Positions 16,787-24,958 of a stretch of 35,545 bases of DNA are shown here, one piece after another (the first letter of the stretch is position 1; every line of letters begins with the position of its first letter). The notes beneath the pieces were generated by a model that had not been told where the DNA came from, searched no databases, and was given only the letters and a program-made list of their open reading frames with translations. Location of the stretch: positions 1-35,545 of IMG/VR virus record IMGVR_UViG_3300036768_000965. One strand, written 5' to 3'. A program made the translations under genes and the position numbers. The stretch is from a virus.

Positions 16787-16920
16787 AATTATGCTGGGGC
16801 TCTAAATTGATAATTTTATATTAAAATGCCAGCAAGCCTTTTATTTACAATAGTTTTGCAGGGGTGGTCTATTTTGCTTAACACTACTTAACATATGAAT
16901 TATAAGTTTTTATTAAATAT
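16787..16920 (-). repeat. Intergenic repeat block R3 (inverted, single hybrid core)
   Basis: This block has one core only (16829-16864). Its left flank (ATGCTGGGG, then TTAAAATGCCAGC) is that of the outer core of R2 and R4. Its right flank (GGGGTGGTCTATTTTGC) is that of the other core. The 127 bp that separate two cores elsewhere are missing. Positions 16829-16919 equal 12270-12360 exactly. It lies between divergent genes, so it is not needed there as a terminator. Confidence 0.9.
16878..16906 (+). promoter_or_regulatory. Promoter for the tail module with doubled TTAACA
   Basis: TTAACA at 16878-16883, a 17-bp spacer and TATAAG at 16901-16906, with a second TTAACA at 16888-16893. It is identical to the promoter before the fibre gene, so modules B and C should be co-regulated as late genes. 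The transcript would start about 60 nt before the sheath gene. Confidence 0.75.
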
Positions 16921-16970
16921 AAAAATTACTTATATTTATTAATATATTTATATATTAATGTGGAGGAAAC

Positions 16971-18302
16971 ATGTCTAATTTTGTTGTAGATGTGATTATC
17001 AGCACGCTTTCAACAGCGGTTGGTGTTGCTACTTTTGATACTATAGGGGTTTTTACAAATGACACCCCTATAACTACCTTTAATGTAGGCGAAGGAAAAC
17101 TTTATGAGGATTTGGCTTCGGTTTCTACTGACTGGGGGTCTTCTAGTAATACATATAAACTAATAAATGCTGTTTTTTCACAAACACCGAGAGTTGATAA
17201 GGTTTTAGTGTATAGAAGAGAACCAGCAGCACCACAAACCAAAAAAATTACAAAAACTGGTTCTTTTGTAACTGGTAATGTAATAACCTATAATGTAAAT
17301 GGTATTGGTGGAACAGTAAATTTTACCACAGACGACGCGACCACTTTTAATAATTTAGCTAGTGCATTAAACAGCATTTCTACCATTATTAGTAGCGCAA
17401 CTGTAAGCGGTTCTGATATTGATGTTGTTGGAGTGGCGGGGGCTACCTTAGACATTAATTTAAGCATCAGTGGCGGAGCTTCACAACCAAATTTAGATAT
17501 TACTACTACTGTAGCAGGTTGGAACGCAGGAGACGATGTGCTAAAAGCCAGTGAAAATTACGATTTCTATTGGGTTGTTGAAACCTCTCACAATAAAAAT
17601 ACTCAATATGCTTTAGCAAAAGCGGGGCAGGGGTTAAACAAATATGTAGCAATCAGTTCCAACGAGGCGGGTATTTTAACAAATTCTACAAGTGATATTT
17701 TTAGTATGCTTGCAAACAAGAACTTTAACAGAGTTTTTGGTATATATAGTAGCACCTCTGATACTGAATTTATAGAGGGGGCTTGGTTAGGAAGGGTTAT
17801 AAAAGTTGGTAATGGACAGATTACCTTTGCATTTAAAAAGCTCGCGGGGGTAACAGTTGATAAATTAACCCCTTCACAACGAACTAATATTCTAAACAAA
17901 AAAGCAAACTTTTATGTAGAAAACGGGGGCGTTCCTATTACTTATATAGGGAACAATTTTGCTAACGAACCGATAGAATTTACCTGGGATATTGATTATT
18001 TCAAAGCGAGACTAACTGAGAATGTTTATTCTCTTTTAGTATCACAAAATAAAGTTCCTTATAATGATAAGGGCATTAATTTAATTGGTGCTATTATAAG
18101 AAGTGTAGTAACACAAATGGTTCAAGAGGGTGTCTTGTTAGGTAGTGATGAGAACGGCAATCCACCTGTTATAACTATACCTACACTAGCATCTATACCA
18201 AACACAGACAAAATGCAACAAATAATGAGTGGGTTTAAAGTAGAAGCAAGATACTTGGTTGCGGGGAAAAAAGTAAAAATAAATGTAAGCGTATTAATTT
18301 AA
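16971..18302 (+). CDS. Tail sheath protein (DUF3383-like)
   Basis: A 443-residue protein whose N-terminus (VVDVIISTLSTAVGVATFDTI) and C-terminal half (NIFNRVFGIYSS-type strands, WLGRVI) fit the DUF3383 family of contractile-tail sheaths. The sheath surrounds the tube and shortens on infection. Residues about 91-181 look like an inserted beta domain (VNFTTDDATTFNNLASALN) that also occurs in the two capsid cement proteins of this phage. The start at ATG 16971 follows GGAGG by 5 nt. It heads module C and is followed 15 nt later by the tube gene, the usual order. Confidence 0.8.
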   Translation: MSNFVVDVIISTLSTAVGVATFDTIGVFTNDTPITTFNVGEGKLYEDLASVSTDWGSSSNTYKLINAVFSQTPRVDKVLVYRREPAAPQTKKITKTGSFVTGNVITYNVNGIGGTVNFTTDDATTFNNLASALNSISTIISSATVSGSDIDVVGVAGATLDINLSISGGASQPNLDITTTVAGWNAGDDVLKASENYDFYWVVETSHNKNTQYALAKAGQGLNKYVAISSNEAGILTNSTSDIFSMLANKNFNRVFGIYSSTSDTEFIEGAWLGRVIKVGNGQITFAFKKLAGVTVDKLTPSQRTNILNKKANFYVENGGVPITYIGNNFANEPIEFTWDIDYFKARLTENVYSLLVSQNKVPYNDKGINLIGAIIRSVVTQMVQEGVLLGSDENGNPPVITIPTLASIPNTDKMQQIMSGFKVEARYLVAGKKVKINVSVLI

Positions 18303-18317
18303 TAAGGGGTAAAAAAG

Positions 18318-18761
18318 ATGAGTGCTAGTTCAACAGTTTATAGTTATGATGTTGATAAGATATTATTAACTTTAACAAAAAATAATGCAACTTTTACAGT
18401 TTCAGGGTTTGCACCTGACAGTAAAGTAACTATAGAAAAGGATGAGGATAACTGGGCGTTCAAGAGTTCGTGCGATGGTTCTATTCATGTGAGAAGCAAA
18501 CTGCACCCCCTTGTTTATACAGTAACAATAAAGTTATTGTGGAACTCGCCTTCTAATGAAATATTAAACACTTGGACCAATCTTGACATTTCATCCAATG
18601 ATGGTTTGTTTGACATTTCAATAGCAGAAGAGGGTAACAAAAAAACATTTACAGGTAAGAATGCTTTTGTAACAAAAATACCTAGTGTAAATATTGATAA
18701 AGAAGCCGCAGAAATAGAATGGGCTATAAAAGTTCCTTATGCTGATTTTACTATAAAATAA
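18318..18761 (+). CDS. Tail tube protein
   Basis: A 147-residue beta-rich protein directly after the sheath, the usual place for the inner tube of contractile tails (DUF3277-like). Features are the central KVTIEKDEDNWAFKSSCDGS hairpin, then VYTVTIKLLWNSPSNE, and a closing AAEIEWAIKVPYADF strand. Hexamers of such proteins stack into the tube. Two further genes (19306 and 19727) share the same layout and appear to be paralogues. AAGGGG lies upstream of ATG 18318. Confidence 0.75.
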   Translation: MSASSTVYSYDVDKILLTLTKNNATFTVSGFAPDSKVTIEKDEDNWAFKSSCDGSIHVRSKLHPLVYTVTIKLLWNSPSNEILNTWTNLDISSNDGLFDISIAEEGNKKTFTGKNAFVTKIPSVNIDKEAAEIEWAIKVPYADFTIK

Positions 18762-18770
18762 GAGGTGAGT

Positions 18771-19112
18771 ATGAAAGAGGTTACAATAAACAATAGACTA
18801 TATAAAATTACAAATTTTTATGGTTCGGACGGTTTGAAAATTAGTTTTGAGTTAGTAAAATTACTAGGGACATTACAAAGTGGCGGGGATATTGGTTTAG
18901 AAAAACTAGACGTTGATAAATTATACGAAATAGTAAAAAAATTATTTTCAGTAGTAATAACAGAAAACAACAAAAAATTAAGTGATGTTATGGATACTGA
19001 ATTAATAAATAATTATTCTATAGTTATTCCTTTAGCAAAGGAGGTTATTGAATATAACGGTTTTTTATCCCTATTCTCGGGACTACAAGAAATGGTTCCC
19101 ACCCTCAAGTAA
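18771..19112 (+). CDS. Tail assembly chaperone, short form
   Basis: A 113-residue, mostly helical protein between the tube and the tape measure gene, where phages place the tail assembly chaperone that coats the tape measure during tail polymerisation. The second half contains the slippery heptamer TTTTTTA at 19061-19067 in the correct phase. A -1 shift there would join it to the reading frame ending at 19306, giving a 178-residue long form (the lambda G/GT scheme). I choose ATG 18771 behind AAGAGG; a GTG two codons earlier is possible. Confidence 0.75.
   Translation: MKEVTINNRLYKITNFYGSDGLKISFELVKLLGTLQSGGDIGLEKLDVDKLYEIVKKLFSVVITENNKKLSDVMDTELINNYSIVIPLAKEVIEYNGFLSLFSGLQEMVPTLK
19061..19067 (+). 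promoter_or_regulatory. Programmed -1 frameshift slippery site
   Basis: The heptamer T-TTT-TTA lies in zero frame (codons TTT 19062-19064 and TTA 19065-19067). It is a well known -1 slippery sequence. The -1 frame is open from 19058 to 19306 and carries a sensible protein. A hairpin with 8-bp arms (AAACTCCC at 19113-19120 and GGGAGTTT at 19143-19150) lies 46 nt downstream, farther away than a usual stimulator. Confidence 0.7.
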
Positions 19113-19306
19113 AAACTCCCCCGCCTTCTTGTATTGAAGAATGGGAGTTTCTAAAATATATGTTAATTGTAAATAAAATAGTTGGGCCGTTAGAATTTGA
19201 ACAATTAACTTATACAGAGATAATAAAAATAGCTAGCATGTATATATACCAAAAAGAGGTAGAGGTTGAGCTTATGGAACAATCTACAAAAGCAGGTAAA
19301 AAATAA
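19061..19306 (+). CDS. Tail assembly chaperone, frameshift extension
   Basis: This is the -1 frame part of the long chaperone form: about 79 codons added after the slip (IPILGTTRNGS, then EEWEFLKYMLIVNKI and a helical Glu/Lys-rich end). In other phages this 'T' segment binds the growing tube while the 'G' part binds the tape measure. An ATG at 19160 could also start a separate 48-residue product, but the frame is open well upstream of it and no good ribosome binding site precedes it. The stop overlaps the next ATG (TAATG). Confidence 0.65.
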   Translation, partial: FFIPILGTTRNGSHPQVKTPPPSCIEEWEFLKYMLIVNKIVGPLEFEQLTYTEIIKIASMYIYQKEVEVELMEQSTKAGKK

Positions 19307-19722
19307 TGATATTATCATATAGTATAAATGATGTGATAATTTTATGCAATAAGATACCAGTCATTTCATTTGCAGAAGATAGGAAAATAGAAATAGAGGC
19401 GGAGGCAGAATTTTATTCATATAAACAAGACGCCGCTGGCGATTATAATTTCATAGTACAAAATAACAATAAAAATTATAATATAAAAATACCATTATTA
19501 AAAGGCAGTCCCTCAAATATATTTTTCACTGAAAGGATGATGGGTAAGACATTTTTTGATATTATTTTGCTTCAGGCTAATTTAAAACTAGAATTTGCTA
19601 GTTTTTTTTATTCAAAAGCCTGCACAATTATAAAAGCTCCTGTTGTATTATATTCAAGAGAAGTACCTACTATTGAGTGGGAGATAAAAGCTTTCAATGG
19701 TGAATTTGTAGTAGGTAAATAA
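19306..19722 (+). CDS. Tube-like tail protein, paralogue 2
   Basis: A 138-residue protein with the same plan as the tube protein at 18318: RKIEIEAEAEFYSYKQDAAGD in the hairpin position, YNIKIPLLKGSPSN, and a closing VPTIEWEIKAFNGEF strand. It starts on the stop of the chaperone extension (TAATG). It lies on the tape-measure side of the chaperones, where a second tube-fold protein may cap or start the tube at baseplate or head. The role is inferred; homology is judged by eye from aligned patterns. Confidence 0.55.
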   Translation: MILSYSINDVIILCNKIPVISFAEDRKIEIEAEAEFYSYKQDAAGDYNFIVQNNNKNYNIKIPLLKGSPSNIFFTERMMGKTFFDIILLQANLKLEFASFFYSKACTIIKAPVVLYSREVPTIEWEIKAFNGEFVVGK

Positions 19723-19726
19723 GGAT

Positions 19727-20137
19727 ATGTATATATTTAACCCAGCGAATGTATCTATAATAATAGATAAAGATGAGTTAGAAGGTTTAGATAAGGAGGA
19801 ATTAATTAGAATAGAAACTGAGAACGATTTTTACGAGTATAAATACGGGGCAGGTGGGCAGAACTATATTAGAAAAAAAAGACAAAATGAAATCTATAAA
19901 ATAACATTATTTTTATTACCTTTTAGTAAAGGTAATAATTTATTATACAAATATTACAAAAAAGATTTGGACCAAAATAAAGGGAAATTTAGTATGGTAG
20001 TTTCTTACGAAAAAGAAACTTTTCTATTTGAAGATTGTAGTATTACTAAATATCCAACAATTACCTATAAAGGTGAAACATGGGTTAATGAATGGGTAAT
20101 CACCAGTCCTAATGTGGAGTTAAATAATGATAGTTAG
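19727..20137 (+). CDS. Tube-like tail protein, paralogue 3
   Basis: A 136-residue protein resembling the two preceding tube-fold proteins: LIRIETENDFYEYKYGAGGQ, IYKITLFLLPFSKGNN, a CSITKYPTITYKGETW strand and a closing VNEWVITSPNVE. AAGGA lies close before ATG 19727. Its end overlaps the tape measure start by 11 nt. It may be a tube initiator or terminator, or a connector between tube and baseplate hub. Confidence 0.5.
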   Translation: MYIFNPANVSIIIDKDELEGLDKEELIRIETENDFYEYKYGAGGQNYIRKKRQNEIYKITLFLLPFSKGNNLLYKYYKKDLDQNKGKFSMVVSYEKETFLFEDCSITKYPTITYKGETWVNEWVITSPNVELNNDS

Positions 20138-22496
20138 CGAATTACTTGCCCGACTTGGTTGGCAGGTTGATAATAGAGGACTAAATGAGTTCAGGAATAA
20201 TTTAAACAATCTTGCTAATCATACTAACAATATAGTATCAAAAATAAAATCACAGTTTGCTGGTCTAGGAACAGCAATAGCCAGTGTTTTTACAGTGTCT
20301 GGTATAAAAAATATGACTAAAGAGATAGCTTCTTTAGAGGACTTGTTCTTAAGGTTAAAAGCACTAACAAAAACAACAGACGCGGATTTTCAAAAGTTGA
20401 AAAATTCTGTATTAGAAAGTGCAAAAGTTACTTCTTTTACAACAGAAGAGGTTATTAGGGGTGCTATTTCACTTGCAACTGGTGGACTAAATGCGGAGCA
20501 AATAAAGAATGCAATTTTACCACTAACACAATTTTCAGAAGCAACAGGAAAAGTAATGCCGATGGGCGACTATGCGGAGCTTGTCGCTAATGTAATGAAC
20601 GCATGGGAAATGAAAAATGAAGAATTTTTCAAAGCCACAGACATTATGACAGCAGCGGTTAATAATGCTACATTAGACATAAAAGATTTTGCATACTCAA
20701 TGCGTTATATAGCTGGTATAAGTGCTGATATGGGGAAAGTGTCTTTAGAAGAGACAGCGGCGTTAATTTCTACCGTATCCACCATATCAAAAGGAACAAT
20801 GAGCGGAACAGCATTAGCACAGCTTGTTGGTCGTTTAGCTGCACCAAGCAAGGGAATGCTTGAACAATTTCAAAAAGTTGGTATAAACCCTTTTACAAAA
20901 GAAGGGTTTCTTAGACCTCTAAAAGAGTTGATTCCTGAAATATCAAAACAAATGCAAAAAAGTAAGAGCAGGCGAGAGATAGCTGATTTCTTTAGAAAAG
21001 AGTTTGGACAACCTGCTTTGGCTGAAGTGTTATACTTGTTTTCAAGACCACAAAAATTTCTTAATATGGTTAAGATTATAGAAAACTCACAAGGAACAAC
21101 AAGTACCACTGCATCTGCTTCTATTTCACCACTAACTAAAATGTTTAGTGCAATAGAAGTATCCACAACACAACTCAAATCAGCTATTATAGAACGATTA
21201 GAACCTGTTATTCTTAGATTAGGCGATGTTATTGTTGATCTCAGTAATAGTTTAACAACTTTAATAAAGAACTCTTCTACACCAACATTATTAGGAGGGT
21301 TTGGAACTACTATAGCAACAATGCTAGGTTTAATATTAGGTGTGAACATTCCTAATAGTGTTGAAAACGCATTTTTTAAAATGTCTGAATTGTTTTTTAA
21401 TAATTTTCTACCAAAAACCAGAAACATGTTTAGAAGCTTATTTAATTCTGGTTATCAAAGTTTAAACCCGTTTTCAAAATTAATAAATTTCTTTGATGAG
21501 GATTTTATTGATTTTTTAACACTTTCTAATGCTCCGCCCGCTGTAACTAAATTAGACAAAATAAAACAAGCTCTTAATAGGTTAAACCCTTTCTTTTTAT
21601 TAGGAAGAGAAAGAGCATACGCTTTTATAAATGCTTTATTAGAACTAGAAGTGCAAAGTGGGCGGGTAGTTGATAGTTTAGCAAATTTTAATATATTACC
21701 AAATATAGGTGAAAAACTTGGCAATATAGTAAATACTATAAAAAAATTCATACCAACACTAGGAGCTTTAACAGCAATAGTTTTATCCTTCTTTTTAGTA
21801 TTCGAGGATTGGTTTGTATTTTTACAAGGTGGTGATTCTTTTGTTGGTGTCGCCCTAGGTTTTGAAGAATTTAGAGATACTATATTGCTCCTTATAGGTA
21901 GTCTGGAGCAGGGTCTTGAAGACCTGAAATCTTTATGGGTAGGTATTCTTGCTGAGTTAGGAATATATACAAACGGGGAATGGAAAGATATTTTATTGAA
22001 AACATTTACAGCTATTTATATTGGTGTACTATTCCTAGCAAATGCTTTTATACCTATTGCTAAGATTATTCTTAGTCTTCTTTATTCTTTTATTAAAACC
22101 GTAAAATTCTTTTGGCCATATATAAAAAGTTTTATTGAGTGGATAGCTGAGAAGCTAGGAAAGTTATCAGTATCAATACCAAAAACCATTGAAAACATTG
22201 TAAATGATATTATCTGGTTAAGGAATGAAGTAATATTGTTTTGGAATAAACTAAAAGGATTCGCATCTTTTATTGGTGGTGGTTTAGCTGGTTCATGGCA
22301 ATGGTTAAAGGACATATTATCAGGAAAAGAAAAAATAGGATTAGATACGAAGCAATTAGCAATGGCTGGAATTAGTGCAGGTGCTACCAAGAATATAGTG
22401 CAAACAAATAATATTACAGTAAATACTTCAAGCACCCAGCCAAACGATATTGCCAAATCTATAAAAAATAATATTCCGAGGGAGTTTATTTTCTAA
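20127..22496 (+). CDS. Tape measure protein
   Basis: A 789-residue protein that sets tail length and is ejected ahead of the DNA. The N-terminal 350 residues match the TP901-type core: LEDLFLRLKALT, SFTTEEVIRGAISLATGG, TDIMTAAVNNATLDI and TISKGTMSGTALAQLVGRL. Hydrophobic segments follow at about 387-410, 546-562 and 625-660, as in tape measures that insert into the host membrane. By the common rule of about 1.5 angstrom per residue, a tail near 120 nm is expected. It overlaps the gene before by 11 nt and the next by one base (TAATG). Confidence 0.9.
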   Translation: MIVSELLARLGWQVDNRGLNEFRNNLNNLANHTNNIVSKIKSQFAGLGTAIASVFTVSGIKNMTKEIASLEDLFLRLKALTKTTDADFQKLKNSVLESAKVTSFTTEEVIRGAISLATGGLNAEQIKNAILPLTQFSEATGKVMPMGDYAELVANVMNAWEMKNEEFFKATDIMTAAVNNATLDIKDFAYSMRYIAGISADMGKVSLEETAALISTVSTISKGTMSGTALAQLVGRLAAPSKGMLEQFQKVGINPFTKEGFLRPLKELIPEISKQMQKSKSRREIADFFRKEFGQPALAEVLYLFSRPQKFLNMVKIIENSQGTTSTTASASISPLTKMFSAIEVSTTQLKSAIIERLEPVILRLGDVIVDLSNSLTTLIKNSSTPTLLGGFGTTIATMLGLILGVNIPNSVENAFFKMSELFFNNFLPKTRNMFRSLFNSGYQSLNPFSKLINFFDEDFIDFLTLSNAPPAVTKLDKIKQALNRLNPFFLLGRERAYAFINALLELEVQSGRVVDSLANFNILPNIGEKLGNIVNTIKKFIPTLGALTAIVLSFFLVFEDWFVFLQGGDSFVGVALGFEEFRDTILLLIGSLEQGLEDLKSLWVGILAELGIYTNGEWKDILLKTFTAIYIGVLFLANAFIPIAKIILSLLYSFIKTVKFFWPYIKSFIEWIAEKLGKLSVSIPKTIENIVNDIIWLRNEVILFWNKLKGFASFIGGGLAGSWQWLKDILSGKEKIGLDTKQLAMAGISAGATKNIVQTNNITVNTSSTQPNDIAKSIKNNIPREFIF

Positions 22497-23152
22497 TGGC
22501 TAAACGAACTTATATAGAATTAATAAAAGATAATGGTAAAGGGTCCAAGTTTGCTTTAACTAAAAATAATGAAGTAATAGTTAAAAATTTTTCCATTAAT
22601 TCAAGCACTAAAGTTCCTGAACACTCAACAGTAACAGGGTTTATAAATGATAGTTATATAAAACAACCAAAAGAAATATCAATAGATATTGAAATTACAA
22701 ACGAGGACCTGATATTTTCTCCTTTTAGTAAACAAAAAGCAAAAGATACAGCCAAGAATAAATACTTAGATTTTTTTGAAGGTTTATTATTTGAACCTGA
22801 TCCTGTTGCTTTATATCTAGGCGGGGTTACTTATGATAATTTACATTTAGAGAGTTATTCATTTTCAGAAGATGCTGATTTGAATTTAGAGTTTTCCTTA
22901 GTTTTTAAAGAAGTTTTTTTTGCATCTACAAAGAAAACAAAAAGTAAAAAAGTTCCAAACAATAATACAAAAAAACAACAGGCGGGTGGTTCAGCAAATA
23001 ATAAAACACAAAGTAGTGGTAATAATAACGGGGGAAATACAGGCAAAACAACAGGTTCAAAAGAGTGTGGTAAAGGAGAACAGAAAAGCAAAAAGGAAAC
23101 TAAAAAAAGTATATTAAAATCTTTAACTGATTTTCTAGGTTTAACAAAATGA
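22496..23152 (+). CDS. Baseplate protein after the tape measure (Dit-like), putative
   Basis: A 218-residue protein. Residues 1-145 are beta-rich (YIELIKDNGKGSKFALTKNNE, then KYLDFFEGLLFEPDPV and VTYDNLHLESYSFSED), resembling small hub or distal-tail proteins found directly after the tape measure in myophages. Residues 146-205 are a low-complexity Asn/Gly/Lys/Ser tract with one Cys, followed by a short helix. This tail could be a flexible tether. Gene order supports a baseplate role. Neighbouring genes overlap by 1-4 nt on both sides. Confidence 0.55.
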   Translation: MAKRTYIELIKDNGKGSKFALTKNNEVIVKNFSINSSTKVPEHSTVTGFINDSYIKQPKEISIDIEITNEDLIFSPFSKQKAKDTAKNKYLDFFEGLLFEPDPVALYLGGVTYDNLHLESYSFSEDADLNLEFSLVFKEVFFASTKKTKSKKVPNNNTKKQQAGGSANNKTQSSGNNNGGNTGKTTGSKECGKGEQKSKKETKKSILKSLTDFLGLTK

Positions 23153-23433
23153 TAGAAGTAAAACTATTAACTGATTATGACTTGAATAAAAATTATTTGT
23201 CCATAGAGGATAAGGAATTATATTTAAAAGTAATATCATTAACCAGGGGCGGATTTTTATTGGAGGTCTACGATATTGATAACTTATTAATTTTTTCTAC
23301 TAGAATAACAGAAGGAATAAATAAATTAGAGGATTTTAATCTATTAGGGTTAAATAACTATATTATATTAGTAGAAAAAAACGGAACTGCTTTAACTTTA
23401 TACTTTGCTACCAAACAGGAGCTTTTAGAATGA
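23149..23433 (+). CDS. Baseplate plug-like protein (DUF6983-like)
   Basis: A 94-residue all-beta protein between the Dit-like protein and the hub. Small proteins of this size and place include the Pam3 gp18-type plug that closes the tube above the spike (DUF6983). Visible are an early LLTDYDLNKNYLSIEDKE, then LYLKVISLTRGG, and a closing LTLYFATK strand. Start and stop overlap the neighbouring genes by four nucleotides each (ATGA). Identification is by position and size. Confidence 0.5.
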   Translation: MIEVKLLTDYDLNKNYLSIEDKELYLKVISLTRGGFLLEVYDIDNLLIFSTRITEGINKLEDFNLLGLNNYIILVEKNGTALTLYFATKQELLE

Positions 23434-24284
23434 TTTTAAAAGATCGGGTGCTAAAGGTATATATAAAAGATGTGTATTTAGAGGATTTCTATTATTCTTT
23501 TTCAGTATCAAAAGAAAATAATAATTCTAATCCTAGTAATGCTAATGTAATCATATTAGGATATGAAGACAAAATTAGTATTGGTGATGATGTTACTATC
23601 AAGGCGGGGTATTTAGAAGGTGAAGTTAGTACTATTTATCAAGGTAAAGTTGTAAAGAAATCTACAAAAGTAGCAAATAATGAAAGAACTGTAGCTTTAG
23701 AATTATCAGAAACATTAGAATTTACTCGTATAATAATAGAGCCTTTTAAAACAACAAAAGGGACACCCCTTAAGAGTATTGTAGAACAAATTATACAAAA
23801 AAGTGGATTAAAGCCAGGTAAGATATCTGTTCCAAACATAAATATAAATAAGAATTATACTATCTTTAAATATCCTTTAAAAACACTGAAAGAATTAGCA
23901 TTTTCATATGATTTTTACTTTAATATTGAAAAAGGAAAGGTAAATTGTTTTAAAAATCTAGGTGATGCTGTTGTGCTAAACCACAACAGTGGTTTATTAG
24001 CATATGAATTAATACAAGATATTACAAAGGTTCAAAAGCAACAAGAAGAACAAATTCGTAATCCTAAAAAGAAAATAACAAAAAATAGAGAATCAAAAGA
24101 AATAAAACCATCCCCGAACACTAATTATTTCAATGCTTCTTGTTTGTATATTCCAGATATTTCGTTAGCAAAACAAGTAAAATTAGAGCCTGAAAATCTT
24201 TTTGGTATTATAGAAAAACTAAGTATAGATTTGAGTAATTATGATGATACTTGGACCATGAATATAGAGGCGAGGGTAATATGA
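23430..24284 (+). CDS. Baseplate hub protein (gpD/gp44-like)
   Basis: A 284-residue hub protein of the Mu gp44 / P2 gpD / T4 gp27 type, forming the trimer between tube and spike. Residues 1-95 form beta strands with EDKISIGDDVTIKAGY. Residues 110-180 carry the typical TPLKSIVEQIIQKSGL and YPLKTLKELAFSYDFYFNIEKGKVN segments. The C-terminus returns to beta strands (FGIIEKLSIDLSNYDDTWTM). It overlaps its neighbours by 4 nt each, and the spike gene follows, as in related phages. Confidence 0.75.
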   Translation: MILKDRVLKVYIKDVYLEDFYYSFSVSKENNNSNPSNANVIILGYEDKISIGDDVTIKAGYLEGEVSTIYQGKVVKKSTKVANNERTVALELSETLEFTRIIIEPFKTTKGTPLKSIVEQIIQKSGLKPGKISVPNININKNYTIFKYPLKTLKELAFSYDFYFNIEKGKVNCFKNLGDAVVLNHNSGLLAYELIQDITKVQKQQEEQIRNPKKKITKNRESKEIKPSPNTNYFNASCLYIPDISLAKQVKLEPENLFGIIEKLSIDLSNYDDTWTMNIEARVI

Positions 24285-24955
24285 ATTTTGATGATGTTTT
24301 AGATTATACTTTATCAAGTATATACTTATCATTACCAGGAAAAATCTTAAAAATAGATGATAAAAACTTTTGTGAAATACAACTTTTGTATGGAATACCT
24401 TTTGTAGAAAAGACGGGTAATATAGATTTTCAATTAGCACCTGTTATTGAAAATGTTCCTTTATTGTATATAGGTAACAAGGAATATTTTATTAACATTC
24501 CTTCTAAAAAGGGCGACCTCGTAACAGTGTTTTTTACAAACAAAGATTTGTATGAGTATTATCAGAGCGACGGGGAGGACGCTTATGCTCCAAACCTTAT
24601 CAATGCAAATGATCTTAACAACTGTTTTGCATTACCTATAACTTTAAATAAAGGAGCGTCCCCTACATTTATTAATGATACTTTTAGTATTGAAAAAAGG
24701 AATGGTAATGTAAAATTATATGTAGGAAAAGATGATGAGGTCCAAGTAAAAGCGGATAAGGTGCGATTAGGAGAATTGAATGCAAGCGAGCCCCTTGCAT
24801 TAGCAAACCTTGTAAAACAAATGTTAGATGGCATTACAACAGCATTTAATTCACATACACATATTGCTACTTCTTTAGGTAGTCCAACAACACCGCCTGC
24901 GACACCTATAACACAAAGTAATCAAGTAAAAAGTAATAAAGTATATGGAGTATAA
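24281..24955 (+). CDS. Baseplate spike (gp138/gpV-like)
   Basis: A 224-residue spike. An N-terminal OB-like domain (PGKILKIDDKNFCEIQLLYGI, then KKGDLVTVFFTNKDL) is followed by a beta helix and a C-terminal SHTH motif with H192-x-H194. Spikes of the P2 gpV and phi92 gp138 group hold an iron ion at the tip with such HxH residues. I choose ATG 24281, which overlaps the hub stop (ATGA) behind GAGGG; the longer reading from 24251 has no ribosome binding site. The spike punctures the outer barrier of the host. Confidence 0.75.
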   Translation: MNFDDVLDYTLSSIYLSLPGKILKIDDKNFCEIQLLYGIPFVEKTGNIDFQLAPVIENVPLLYIGNKEYFINIPSKKGDLVTVFFTNKDLYEYYQSDGEDAYAPNLINANDLNNCFALPITLNKGASPTFINDTFSIEKRNGNVKLYVGKDDEVQVKADKVRLGELNASEPLALANLVKQMLDGITTAFNSHTHIATSLGSPTTPPATPITQSNQVKSNKVYGV

Positions 24956-24958
24956 AAT

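Noticed and set aside
19160-19306. A separate 48-residue gene starting at ATG 19160
   Set aside because: Its frame is open 100 nt upstream and overlaps a correctly phased slippery site, and no good ribosome binding site precedes the ATG. It is better read as the frameshift extension.
22920-23117. Lys/Gln-rich + frame inside the Dit-like gene
   Set aside because: It is the shifted reading of the Asn/Lys/Gly low-complexity tract and has no start signal.
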